64,000 nt of DNA from Synchiropus splendidus (Eukaryota > Chordata > Actinopteri > Syngnathiformes > Callionymidae). Position numbers and translations under genes: made by a program. The notes under the pieces were generated by a model. That model was not told the DNA's origin. It worked only from the letters and a program-made list of their open reading frames with translations, and did no database searches. Below, piece after piece: positions 1 through 14,713 of the stretch. The stretch is taken from assembly GCF_027744825.2 (NCBI RefSeq), contig NC_071347.1:15976501-16040500 (forward strand), written 5' to 3'. Numbering within the stretch: position 1 is the first letter of the stretch; every line of letters starts with the position of its first letter.

Positions 1-607
1 TCAGCAAACAGTAAGCGCATCAATATCTGATTATCTCATACTAATAATGTAATTTATTTGTTACTTTTTGTGTCTCAAGATTGTGTTTTCTCAGAATGTC
101 GACTTGACAAAACACACAAACGTTTATGCTGACAAGATGCTTACATTTCTACTTTTTAATGACACTTCAAATGATCAAATATCATCACAACTTTCACACT
201 CATCCAGCTGTCAGTGGCAAGTCACATTAATGAATTCATTTTCATGGATGGGATCACAGAGTTCACGAGTGGGTTGGCCCATCTCAACTGCAGGGGTTGA
301 GTGTTCACTGACCTCTGTATGTTTTTAGACTGTGGGAGGAAACTGGAGTGCCCAGTAGAAGAGGGCAGGCTAAAATCCTTCAACATGTGACACAAAACAT
401 CGTCTATAATTAATAAGTCAGATCTCCAGAGTAATTTTTTATTTAGTTTTATCTCTCTTTTCACCACCTGTATCAACAAAGGCATGGTTCTTGTTAAATA
501 CCAGTGAGAAGGCTTGAGCGGCATTTTTTTAAAGGTCAATTTAGGAACAATTACCACCTACACACACAAAAAAAAATAAAAAAAATAAAAAAAATAAAAT
601 AAATAAA
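1..607. other. Unassigned intergenic DNA
   Basis: No gene or recognisable repeat. From about 568 the sequence becomes a run of A-rich tracts leading into an (AT)n array. Confidence 0.5.
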
Positions 608-632
608 TATATATATATATATATATATATAT
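608..632. repeat. (AT)n microsatellite, short
   Basis: About 12 AT units following an AAAT/AAATAA-rich tract. Confidence 0.9.
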
Positions 633-835
633 GACAGCACATATATATTAGTGCTATCATTTAAAAAAAATTCAGGCAAATATCAATGGTTCTTCATTTT
701 GCCTCATTTAGAGGCGTGTTATACTTCTATTATTCATTTTTGAATTGCTATATTGAACTTGAGTGCATATATGACACCTTATTTTATTCTGGAATTTTAT
801 TTATTTAACTGAAAAAATACATTTATTTGTATGTA

Positions 836-1868
<1,033 letters not shown>

Positions 1869-1870
1869 TA

Positions 1871-2495
1871 CAGTGGTACCTCGGTTTTCGACCACAATCC
1901 ATTCCAGACGGTCGTTCGAGAAGCAATTTGTTGGAAATATGGCTAAAATAGTCTTTTGTAGGAGTGAATGTAGAGTGTCTGCTGCAGGTGCGCTGTTCCT
2001 CTATGTGTGTGGCCGCTGCATGTGGGAGGGGTTGCTGAGTGAGTGAGGTCTCTCCAGAAGTGAAGAGGTGCCCGGTGCGTGTCCAGCTCTGAATGTGCGC
2101 TTCTGTGCAGTTTGGCTGTGACAAAGTCATAAACCAAGTCACGCTCTGTCCCAGACTCGCCTCATCCCTGTCCCAGCTCCAGCCCACAACAGGACATCAA
2201 ACCCTGGAGTGTGCGCTCCAGCCTCGGAGGTGTGGAGAGCGAGCACCTCCCCTGTGACACGGGACACGTCTGTGTGTGTAACGGGACACGTCTGCATGCA
2301 GAGGCTGCATTATACACAATAACAAAGCAGGTCGTGGGTCAGCTGACCGGTCTGCGCACGTTATGTTTTTCCGGCTTTTTTCGGGGGCGTTCAAGTTCTG
2401 GATTTACATTCGAAATCCGAAGCAAAAAAATCTTTAATTTTTTGTTCGGACTCCGATTTGCTCGAAGTCCGGGACATTTGAAAGCCGATGTACCA

Positions 2496-2498
<3 letters not shown>
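1871..2498. mobile_element. Tigger/pogo-like non-autonomous DNA transposon, copy 1
   Basis: The left end CAGTGGTACCTCGG and the right end (reverse complement CAGTGGTACATCGG) are inverted repeats, each flanked by TA (1869-1870 and 2499-2500), as expected for TA-targeting Tc1/mariner/pogo elements. Internal sequence is closely matched by 17156-17862. No transposase frame is present. An antisense open frame shared by both copies probably reflects recent common origin rather than a protein. Confidence 0.8.

Positions 2499-2536
<38 letters not shown>
2499..2536. repeat. (AT)n microsatellite
   Basis: About 19 TA units starting at the TA target duplication of the Tigger-like element, so expansion may have been seeded by the insertion site. 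Confidence 0.95.
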
Positions 2537-2537
<1 letters not shown>

Positions 2538-2556
2538 TGGATCATTCACATCCACA

Positions 2557-2965
2557 TAGTAATGGGTAGATGAGGTTTCATGAAACACTGACCTGAATTT
2601 CAGAGGCCACCTGATGGCACTGTCGACTGTAAAATGTTGGACCTTTTGGACCTGAACAACTAATTTTGTGATGGGCTGATGTTCCTTCAGAAAACAGTGT
2701 CCTCTTTTCAGTGCTCTGTAGATGTCACTGTTGGTTTAAAATGGAATGATGTTTCATTGAAGTGTTGTTCAAACCCAAATACTAGGACTGCCATATAGTG
2801 GGCTCTGATAATGAGGACAGTGTTTCATGAAACCTCATAAGCCCATCACTAAACTAATTGTAGGAAACCTAACATCATTTCTAAACCAAGATAACATCAT
2901 TTGGCCTCTGAAAATTTCATCAACCCAGTAACACTGTTTCATGATACCTCATCTACCAATCACTA
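2557..2965. mobile_element. hAT-like MITE, long form, interrupted by a second MITE
   Basis: The outer element begins TAGTAATGGGTAGATGAGG and ends CCTCATCTACCAATCACTA, an imperfect inverted repeat. Its left arm has CCACCTGATGGCAC (2607-2620), one base off the CTCF core. A younger MITE at 2666-2851 splits it. Its own target duplication is not clear. Confidence 0.8.
2666..2851. mobile_element. hAT-like MITE, short form, nested
   Basis: A 186-base element inside the long-form MITE, flanked by a perfect 8-bp duplication AACTAATT (2658-2665 and 2852-2859). Ends are TTGTGATGGGCTGATG and CATAAGCCCATCACTA. The 8-bp duplication and TIR form support hAT superfamily membership. Confidence 0.88.
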
Positions 2966-3056
2966 GAGTGTGGTGAATTGAAGAGTGGAAATATTGGAAG
3001 TGTGCAGTAGTGACAACTGCCATGATGGATAGAAGACTGATCAGAGAGGTAGCATT

Positions 3057-3253
3057 GATGATGGGCCGATGAGGCTTCATGAAACAGTGTCCTCGTTTAC
3101 AATGTATGGTAGATGGTGCTGTTGGTTTAAAAATGAATTGAGGTTTCATTGATGTGGCTGTTAAAATCCAAATATTTTAGAGTGGAGAGTAACATCTAGA
3201 GGACACTGAAAATGAGGACACTGTTTCATGAAGCCTCATAAGGCCATCCCTTG
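3057..3253. mobile_element. hAT-like MITE, short form
   Basis: A palindromic element with GAGGCTTCATGAAACAGTG on the left and the matching CACTGTTTCATGAAGCCTC on the right. The flanks GTAGCATT (3049-3056) and GTAGCATA (3254-3261) form an 8-bp duplication with one mismatch. Confidence 0.85.
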
Positions 3254-3870
3254 GTAGCATAGTTAGAAGAGTATGAGGATTTAGGAACAACTCACATGGA
3301 GGAGTATGGAGACAAAGCTGGGGAGACCAGATGGTTTGGACTCATGGAGAAGATAGAGCTGGCTGTGAATGTTGTTAAGGATGAACAAAACTCAAAACTG
3401 GAGGAGGCTGAAGACAAAAGAAGACAGTGAAGAAGTCCATTCTAGTTCAAAACTAGTTCAATTCTTGCATCGGACTTGACTCGTGGGCTGGGTCATCTGA
3501 ACCCTGAACAGCCACGGGACGTTTTTGTTGTTTTTCTGCTAAAGGGGGATTGGACTGTAATGAATAGTTAATGACTGAATAGAGGCTCTTGAAAAGATCT
3601 GCCCAAAGCTGAAGTGATGGAGTCTGGAACTGGTGTCTGAGAGTGTGAGCTGAATATGTTTAGGGGATGTGTGTCAAGATTGTCTTCAAATAACACTGTC
3701 TACACCTGATTCAGAGTTTTGGAGGTAAAAATCCCCTTGAGTATCAGCACTGACTTTTTTTTTTTTCTTCAAAACGTACTGTGGATATGCTGCAGTCCCA
3801 CTGATAATTTCAACTGTACAACACGGCAAGGAGTCAGAAACATACTGTATACATCCTTGTAAGCCCTGAC
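3254..3870. other. Unassigned intergenic DNA
   Basis: A purine-rich stretch at about 3,290-3,430 and otherwise unremarkable sequence. No gene is supported. Confidence 0.5.
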
Positions 3871-4374
3871 AGTAAATTCCACTTGGAAACTTCTTCTCCT
3901 CATCGTCCTTGTCTGTCTATGAGTCAAGTAAAATCTCACTTCTGGTCTCTTTTACGTGACACACTGAAGCCCCAGAAGCAGAGCATGTGCTTCAGTTGAA
4001 AGTTTAATGCGTCAACATGCAACGCTGAAGGCTGCATTTGGCGTCAGGAAAGGACACACTTTTTTATATATATATATATAAAAACTTGTTTTATTGGTCA
4101 GTAATCCAAAAAAATATATAAATATAAATGCGTAATTCATGTAAATATTCATATACAAATTCATATAAATGCGTATATATAAGTGCGTCCTGACGCCAAA
4201 TGCATGACGTTTAATGCGTCAACATGCAACGTTGTATGTTGACGCATTAAACTTTCAACTGAAGCACATGCTCTGCTTCTGGGGCTTCAGTGTGTCACAT
4301 AAAAGAGACCAGAAGTGTGATTTTATAGAGAGACAAGGACGATGAGGAGAAGAAGTTTCCAAGTGGAATTTACT
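3871..4374. repeat. Large foldback (inverted-repeat) element
   Basis: The left arm (3871-about 4020) is repeated in inverse orientation at about 4230-4374. Both contain the stretch with AGCCCCAGAAGCAGAGCATG and TTTAATGCGTCAACAT, with few differences. The centre is AT-rich with a short (AT)n. A further pair (CATTTGGCGTCAGGA and TCCTGACGCCAAATG) extends the pairing inward. CTTGTTTTATTGGTCAGTA occurs both in the centre (4084) and just after the right arm. It encodes nothing; a foldback transposon is likely. Confidence 0.8.
4209..4252. repeat. Near-perfect 44-bp palindrome within the foldback
   Basis: Two 22-base arms without a loop, starting GTTTAATGCGTCAACATGC and ending TGTTGACGCATTAAAC, with one mismatched pair. 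Confidence 0.85.
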
Positions 4375-5665
4375 TGTTTTATTGGTCAGTAGTGCAGAAA
4401 ATAGTTGTGAAATGCCAAAAGTGTATTCATATAGCATTGGCATTATTTTATATGCTTCGCACAGAGCTGCATTCTACTTTTGAAAACTCTTCTGTATCTC
4501 CTCCTCAGCTCTCTCCAGGATCACTTTTTGGCAGACGGAGCACTTTCGGTCAGTGGTACAATCCAACACGACCTGCCAGTCGAATTCATGTGGAGGTTGC
4601 AGCAAGCAAAACAGTAATTGAGTATGAGAAATGGGAGCTATAATCGTTGCCCATGTTCGCCTGTCCACCTCATCACCTGCCATCTATGTAACTGTCCGTC
4701 CATGCTCCTCATGGGAATCCATTCCATCATTCCTGGTAATGGCTTTCACGTTGTCCTGATAATGGCTTAACTGCGGTTTGGTTGTAAGTCCTCAAGATGT
4801 CAGGATGACTGGCATGTCCTAAACCGTGCATGTATTCATTTGTATCGCAGAGTATTTTAATTCGATGGCTGTACAACGGTGATTGATTGAACGCTAGAAA
4901 AAAAAACTGGGTCATGTAATTGACTCATTAAAAACTCCATTTCTTGCCAGCCCTGCTTGTTTGAGGGGGAGGATTGGGACTTTTTCCCCCAATTAAAGCG
5001 CTACTAAAGAGTCTCTTAATCCCAAGATAAAATTATTTATTTAAAATGACGTAATGGAAACGGACAGGCCATTCATTTCCCCAAAAGCACCAACGACACT
5101 GCAGTACGTTAGCTAGAACAAGACTCATGTCTCGTTCTAGCTGCACTTCTTCATATTTAGAAATTTTTTTGTCTGTCTCATATAAGCCGAAAAAGAAGGT
5201 CACGGAGAAAGTCGACAGACGAACAGAATGATCCATGATAAACAGGATTAGGATGGCAGCGCACTCTCCATTTACCTTTCATGCTGACGCTCTGACTGGA
5301 CGCTACTTTATTACTTTTCAAACATATATATTTTTTTCTTTTATCTCGACAAAAAGGAATGTTAGCTATTTATTTCCCCCGTAGATCCTACCATGAGGTG
5401 ACTCGCTATTCATATTCTTTTTACTTTTCCCGGATGTTGTTCATCTGTCATTTTCCGTATTCCGTACGTTCCGCTGCTCACAACCCCTTACAATTTGTTC
5501 TTCACAGGTTTCGCAGGTGTTAGCGATTCATGTTTAACATGTCACGTGACTTGTGTCCACGGATCTGTTACAAAAAAGCTACGGAAACGTTATATGAAGG
5601 AAAAGGCATAAGTTTGAAGGTAGTAGAAGGTAGACAGTTTTTGTGTTTATACTACCTGGCAAAGG
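4375..5665. other. Unassigned intergenic DNA
   Basis: Mixed-composition unique-looking DNA. No gene, RNA or repeat family is recognised. Confidence 0.45.
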
Positions 5666-5674
5666 AGTTCTCCA

Positions 5675-5870
5675 TTTGCTTTGTGGTTTACTCCAGGCAC
5701 TATGGTTTCCTCCCACTGTCCAAAAACCTGCGTGTTGTTTGTTGTGTGTGAGTTGTTGCTTCACTCTGAGTGATGGGTTGCCGACCTGCTCAAGGAGTCC
5801 CCCACCTCTCACCCACATCACCCGACTCCGGCGACCCCCTTGTGGGGAGACGTGGTCGAAGGTGAATGAA
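5675..5870 (+). repeat. Teleost SINE-like repeat fragment
   Basis: It contains CACTATGGTTTCCTCCCAC and CTGTCCAAAAACCTGCGTG, followed by a segment resembling GACTGGCGACCTGTCCAGGG and a degenerate CCCCTTGTGGGGA region, an order I recognise from abundant interspersed repeats of fish genomes. The tRNA-like head is absent. Family assignment is from memory. Confidence 0.5.
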
Positions 5871-7469
5871 GGAACAATCTGACATGGTGCAGTATATAAA
5901 CAGGGATTTATATACAAGCATGTTAAAGAGCTGGACTCTACCCTGAAAAATACAGCGTTGAAATCGAATTCATATTTTACCTGGTAGGTACCTTGCCTAC
6001 CAGCCAATTTTGTTCACCTTCTAAATTTAAAAATCCATTTTGTATTTTCATCTGAGTGTTTTGTTCATTCGTTCCATCATTCATCTTTGTTCCTCAGCTC
6101 TCTCTGACGGTGAAAGATAGCAAACTGATAAATGTCTTTCTCTGACCTTTGTTTTGCTCCATGCTGTACTCCCATCTGTCCATACCTGGAAACCCACCAA
6201 AGGATGGAAACATTCGCCCGGTTCTTCTTTTCTTGTTGACCAAGAGTTCATAGCGATTGGTGCAAGTTGTAGCTCATATCGATTGTAAGAGACACTGTTC
6301 TGAGGATACATCACCGCTACCCTGACTGCGCTGTTTTGTTCGATCAGAACTCATGTCTCATTGGCCAGAGATCAAGTGTCTCACTTTTATGCAGCTCACA
6401 CAGTGGTGGGAGGCGAATACCGCTCTGTTTTTCCTAGAAAAAATCTCTTAAAAGTCAATACCACAATTCATACAAACTTAACACGGACGCTCAGGCTGAA
6501 GTGAGTGCCATGTTTTTAAATCATGACTCTGTCCTTCCTGCACTCTCCTATCAAAGAGGCAAAAGACGGCCCTCACAATAACTGAAATGGAAATAAAACC
6601 TATTTAGTGAAACCTGCATGTTCATAATTACATTTCCTTAGGAGAACAGGCATGGTCCATACAGCTCATTTCAAACAAGAACAGCCATCCGAACCAGGTC
6701 AACCAAATATAGATGGAAATGGAATTTGTGCACAAACCATTTCCAACCATTGAAATAAAAAAATACATTGGAGAGGATGGTGGTTTCAACACCTTATCTG
6801 ATGGATCCTTGAATTTCAGTGACTTCACTCATGAAGTTGTGCTTTTATAGATGATACATTTCTCAGAGTGAATATTAAAGCACATCTGCAGTCTGTGTGA
6901 AGTTTGAAGATTGGGGACAAGGAGAGACCCAAACTGGCATAAAGTGATAAAGAGAAGCTTAAACTGAGCGATAAGACAACTGCACACCAAGGAGGGGGGA
7001 AGGTTTTTCGACTGAAGGGGGAACCAGTGATGGTTCGATAAGGAGCCTGACAGAATCAGTGCAGAAACACAAGCAAGTGCTACGCTGGAGAGATCTTTCC
7101 AAGGCGTCATGATTGACTGCAAAAGAACAATCGCTTGGCCATGTGAACATGTGCAGATAAGAAAGGAAATTGTAAATAGATTCGGGGGACAACCTGAGAA
7201 ATCCGGTCTTCACTGACAGGCCCTTGATTGTCTTGTCTGGAAGACATTTTGGTTGTTGCCGAACATTTCGCCTTTGTAGGTAAGTTCTCTGTTTATTCGC
7301 AACATTGTAAAACGTAAAACAGGTTCACTAATTCCAGGATTTTGTGATAAATATATATCAAGTGGATCATTTCAAGAACAATCGGGTTTTTGAAAAGCAT
7401 CTTATCCGGAGGCAAATTCTCTGTTTGCGTATATACGAAGGGCTTCTTTGGTTCTAAAAATAAACTGTC
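5871..7469. other. Unassigned intergenic DNA
   Basis: Only short frames without recognisable similarity. No repeat structure is seen. Confidence 0.45.
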
Positions 7470-7638
7470 AAGTTCATCCTTGATGGACGGTGTGGTGCAG
7501 GTTTTTGCTCGTACAAATCAGGCGCACATGGTTTCATGAATGTGACATGTGTCGCTAGCCACTTCCTTGTTTCAACTGCGTGTGTTTAACTGGTTTGAAA
7601 GTAAACCTGCACCATGCAGGCTCTTTAAGGATCAACTT
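7470..7638. mobile_element. MITE with about 36-bp terminal inverted repeats
   Basis: The left end AAGTTCATCCTTGATGGAC with GGTGCAGGTTTTT pairs with the right end AAACCTGCACC...AAGGATCAACTT. The GTGGTGCAGGTTTTTG core recurs at 14631. A non-autonomous DNA transposon of unassigned superfamily. Confidence 0.6.
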
Positions 7639-7646
7639 TAGAGACC

Positions 7647-8050
7647 TCAGGGGCCTCATTTATAAAAACTGTGAGTAGGCAACCACACCACGGTTGGCGT
7701 ACGCAGGAGACAGAGGATGAACGCAAATACTTCCAGATTTATAAAAGCACAGATGCACACATCCCATGCCTGTTTTGGGCAACACATTGCTTCTCCCATG
7801 GAATACGCTATTGACATTGAGAAAGTGGACTTCCACGTTGCATGGTGACGCATAGGTTTTTCAAACAAGTGAAATTCGTGACCCGTACCCCACGCAAATA
7901 CAGTATAATCCCAAATGTGTGTCTCCACTTTACCATGCTTTTAGCCAGAGGAGGGTTTGGACGTCCTGTGGACAAAATGGACGCCCAAAATGTCCAATTA
8001 TTAGTGCCTGTGTAATGCCCTACTCCTAGTGTCATTACACTAGTTTACAT
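7647..8050. repeat. Fish dispersed repeat with GGGGCCTCATTTATAAA end
   Basis: It begins CAGGGGCCTCATTTATAAA and contains GGCGTACGCAGG and a second ATTTATAAAAGCAC, a pattern I recognise from Harbinger-like fish MITEs with repeated GCGTACGC motifs. The right end is not clearly defined. Confidence 0.45.
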
Positions 8051-9549
8051 GAAAAGGGTGTTTCTGCCCAGTAATTTAATAAAAACATGTTTTTGTAATT
8101 AAGCAGGGTCATTTTTTTTTTTTTTTTTTTTTTTTGTGAATAAGCAAAGACGCAAAAGTGAACATCGAAAAAAGGAAAGCAGCCTCTGTTTGCTTTAATA
8201 CCAACACCTGAAGCTCAGTGGTGAGTCCAGTGACTTTTTTCAGCCGGACAAGCGTGATGGATTCCAGCAAAAAGCCGCCCTCCTGACTGAGCGCTTTTGT
8301 GTTACACAAACAGAGGTAGAGTGGAATGGACTGTATTGGAGTTTAGGATGCTTCGCACATCCACGTCAACTTGTTGTGAATGAAGGATTGCAGTTGCAGT
8401 GCACTTAAAAGTGATGTGATGGCTTCACATTTTCATTTCCAGCACTCACCCGTTGGCTACACACACCTGGAGGACATTCAGATGTGTTGACCAAATGCTG
8501 CTGAAGCTGTTCTACTGAATTTTAAAATCAAGCCTCGACGTAGGCCCCACTTAGACGTACACAATATTTTTTTTAGAAACGCCCTTTGATGATAACCAAC
8601 TATGGAATTTGCCACTAGACACAAAAAGATCTTGCACTGACAAGTTTTATTGGCATCTTTTTGGCTTCTTGGTTGGGTGTTAAAAACATTGACTGTTTTT
8701 AAATTTGATACAAAGTTTGATCTTTCGAACTGGCTCACGGTATCATGCAATGATTTAAATATTAATATTAATAAAAATGAATGCGGCAACCTTGCGAATC
8801 GTGGGACTGTCTTGTAACCAAGTCAAATGCATCAAACCTCACGTGTTGCTGTGAATGACGTGCACAGAATTTTTTTTTTTTATTTCAGAGAATGAGATGT
8901 CAGTTTCTGAAAATAGAAACATGTAGCAATTCCTGTTGCATGAAGAGTGAGGTATTTTACATCAGTGAACAGAGAATTATCAAATATTAAGCCGTTGTTT
9001 TTTGCATCAGTTTGAGGTTGGAATCAGTGGTGGAGTTCAGATCTTTGTGTCTGTGATACTCGACCATGGACAAGTGGTACTGAGCCATCCCTACTGGAAA
9101 TATAATGAAGGTAGATGATGTGTATGAAAGAGGACAGGAATAATTGAACCCTTGTGTGAAGGACCTGAGAGACGGTAGACTATGACAGGCTTGTGATGGA
9201 GAAATATAGAAGATGTTTTGTGGAGAGTGAAGTGCAACACTTCCTATAGAAGCAGAGACGATGGCAGACTACTGTCTTGAAATTGAATTGAATACACAAA
9301 CAGACTTCTATAGCAACGCACCGGCTCTTTGCTGTCGGCATCCTTGAACAGGTTTTTCCCATCTAAGGCCAGTGGGCTGCTCCCCACTCAACAAAGTTGC
9401 ATAAGCTTTTATTTCCCCGGGACAATTCTTAGTTAGTCCTCCCAAAGCTGTGTCTCTCTGGTTTGTAAAAGAACAGGTCGATTGTTTTGGACTACTGAAC
9501 TTTTAAAATCCGTTGAGATGTTTGGTTTTTAGAAAGCATCCGGGCCTAT
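8051..9549. other. Unassigned intergenic DNA
   Basis: Contains a poly-T run (about 8112-8135). No supported gene or recognised repeat. Confidence 0.45.
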
Positions 9550-9739
9550 TACTAATGCCAGGCTCATGAGGCTTCATGAAACAGTGTCCTTCCTTGTAGT
9601 GCTCAGTAGATGGTGCTGTTGCTTTCAAAAATATGTGAGGTTTCATTGCAGTGGTTAAAATCCAAAGTTTTTAGAACAGAGAGTGGCATCTAGTGGGATC
9701 AGGGACACTGTTTCGTGAAGCCTCATAAGCCCATCAATA
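9550..9739. mobile_element. hAT-like MITE, short form
   Basis: It has GAGGCTTCATGAAACAGTG on the left and GGACACTGTTTCGTGAAGCC on the right, ending CCCATCAATA. The arms carry only partial CTCF-like motifs (AGTAGATGGTGC and GTGGCATCTAGTGG). No certain target duplication. Confidence 0.75.
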
Positions 9740-10254
9740 CATATAACCGTAAATCTGATTTCAAAGTCAGAGCAACACAAGTAGCGGAAAAGCAACCAAT
9801 GTCAAGGAAAAACACGGCAAATCTTTTCCCCCTCGATTGTTGACAGAAAAGAACTGCTTTGCATTCAAACATAATTAGGCATGGATTAGAGAAATCCCGC
9901 TCATGATCTCTTCAGAGTGCCTGCGGTTCGCAGAGGTTTCAATTGTTCTTGACTGGCAGGACCTTGCTGCCCCTCGTAAGCAATTGATCTTCAAAGAGTC
10001 CCCGCCATGTCACAGCACATGATCTGCACTCACCTCAGCATTTCCTGGATGCAGTCGATTCCCAGGCTCATTATTTCCCACCCGAGGTTTGGACGCTTCA
10101 AAGCGGCTCGGGCGTGAACTAAACTGTTCCTGTTACAGCAAGACATATTCATAAACTAAGGAGAATATACGTGATTTAAAAAAAATAATAATTCAAGTCA
10201 CTGCTAAATATATAGTTATATAAATTTATAAATAAATATCGCGGACTCTACTCA
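9740..10254. other. Unassigned intergenic DNA
   Basis: Relatively GC-balanced sequence at about 9,890-10,130. No gene is recognised. Confidence 0.45.
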
Positions 10255-10471
10255 TCCCCACTATGCACCGTTCTCCCTCCAGCCATCCAGCAGACGGTTC
10301 CTCAGCATCCGATGCAGAACCACCAGATTCAAGAACAGCTTTGTTCCTGGTGCTGTCAGGTTGCTGAACGTTAGACAATAGCTGTAATACTGTTCATTTG
10401 TACATCTTCATGACTAGTATTTATCTAATGTTTATTCATTCTTGAACATATAGTTTGTTTTTGGAAAGTAA

Positions 10472-10547
<76 letters not shown>

Positions 10548-10900
10548 TAGCTGCAATACTATTTATTTGTTTATTTGTACATCTTCTTCACTAGTATTTT
10601 TGGACATACAGTACAGTTTTGTTTTTTGAAACCGGAGGCCGAAATTTCGTTGCCATAATATAGTGATATGTTTTTGTGCAACGACAACAAAGAAAGTGTA
10701 AGTCTATATATATATATATAATAGCTGCAATAATATGTATTTGTTTATTTGTACATCTTCTTCACTAGTATTTATCAAATATTTATTTATTTATTTATTG
10801 TTTTTGGAAACCGGAGGCCTGGGACCGAAATTTTGTTGCCATAATATAGTGATCTGTTTTTGTGCAAAGACAATAAAGAAAGTCTAAGTCTAAGTCTAAA
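10255..10900 (+). mobile_element. L2/Rex1-like LINE 3' end with repeated tail
   Basis: At about 10,290-10,378 one frame reads RRFLSIRCRTTRFKNSF followed by VPGAVRLLN, resembling the C-terminus of L2/Rex1-group reverse transcriptases. The 3' UTR follows with CCGGAGGCC, GAAATTTCGTTGCCATAATA and an ACAATAAAGAAAGTCTAAGTC tail, typical of these LINEs. The tail unit occurs three times (see the finding). The 5' part of the LINE is missing. Confidence 0.7.
10473..10546. repeat. (AT)n microsatellite
   Basis: About 37 TA units between the first and second copies of the LINE tail. Confidence 0.97.
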
Positions 10901-12040
10901 TATGTAAGACAGTTCATATCTATTGGATATTTATATCCCCAATACCATCTGCCTGAGTGAGAAGTGTGCGCCCCCTCCGACCGGTCCCCTGTAAATCAAC
11001 CACACACACACCCAAAGAAAATTCAAAGTTTTTGCTTTGGGTTGTTAAGAAGTCAGAATGACAGAACGTCCTGTGCAAGAAAATGATTATCACTCTCCTA
11101 GGAACTTGCGATGTCTCGCTTCCTGTCTGTGACAGGTATTTTAAAGTTCCGATCACTTCAATGCACGAAAAAAAGGAAAAATAAAATGACATTTGCAGAT
11201 GGAATTAAGGTGTACTGATGATTCATAATACCATTTCATCTACATTTGCCATCATGATAAAAGCAGTGATTTACGTGGAATTTTACAAATTACAAGGCAT
11301 TTTAAAGCCTTCAAATGTGACAATATAAAAAGACTCCCGGTAAAATACCGCCTTTTGATATATGAAGGCCATAAAGCATGAACATTAAGAGCATAAAACT
11401 GACAATAAAAAAACATAAATGCACAGGCACTGATTTGAAGGAAGGTTGGAGGCACTTTTATGCTGAGTTCCTGGTTGTTGTCAGGTGAGTCTGCGACCTG
11501 TTGGAGACCGAGGTGAGGGCAGGAAAGAGCAGCCAAGCAAATTCACGCAATGAGTTTGCTTCCAAATTTTAGTCACAGTGATCCACATTGTTAGAAACAC
11601 ACTGAAGGGACTGAATGGGGAGTTATCTGAGGGGTTTCTTGCTTCTTCACAGTACACAGGAAAGAAATAGTCAGCAATCTTGTAAAAAAAAAAAGATATC
11701 TGAAATGCTTTTTAATGGTGCTGCTGGTGGTGACTGCAAGAGTAAAATACGATCATGTGTGCATGATCAAGAAAAGACCTACAGTCCTTCTTCACATGAG
11801 TAGTAGCCCTGCAGAATGCTTTCCTGCCATTATAATGCATTGAATCCCACATCACCTTGGTCAGTGAAACCCACTCTACCGTCTTCAGCGTTGCAATCCA
11901 TCACCGTGAGCTTAACATGAGAAAAAGAAATTGCATTTGCATCTTGTGGCAACTAGCTGTGAGTGCTGACATACAAATACACAGAGGATTTTAAAATATT
12001 ACAAGATGGTTCCAAAACTGGTGAAAAAAAACCCTCAAAA

Positions 12041-12043
<3 letters not shown>
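10901..12043. other. Unassigned intergenic DNA
   Basis: Short unrecognised frames only, with no convincing repeat. Confidence 0.45.

Positions 12044-12101
<58 letters not shown>
12044..12101. repeat. (AT)n microsatellite
   Basis: About 29 AT units just upstream of the RTE fragment. Confidence 0.97.
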
Positions 12102-12105
<4 letters not shown>

Positions 12106-12118
12106 TTTCCAAACTAAA

Positions 12119-14590
<2,472 letters not shown>

Positions 14591-14591
14591 T

Positions 14592-14713
14592 GGGCCTCAA
14601 ACTGGTCCTCAGAGGGTGGTGCAGGTTTTTGTTCCATCAGTTGTCAGCTGAAACGATGTCAAACAACTGATGACTTGAGACAGCACTTTGTGGAACAGTT
14701 TGAGACCTCCGTG
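14592..14713. mobile_element. Short MITE-like inverted repeat
   Basis: GGGCCTCAAACTGGTCC on the left pairs with GGAACAGTTTGAGACC on the right, and the interior has GGTGGTGCAGGTTTTTGTTCC. Likely a decayed DNA transposon. Confidence 0.45.
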
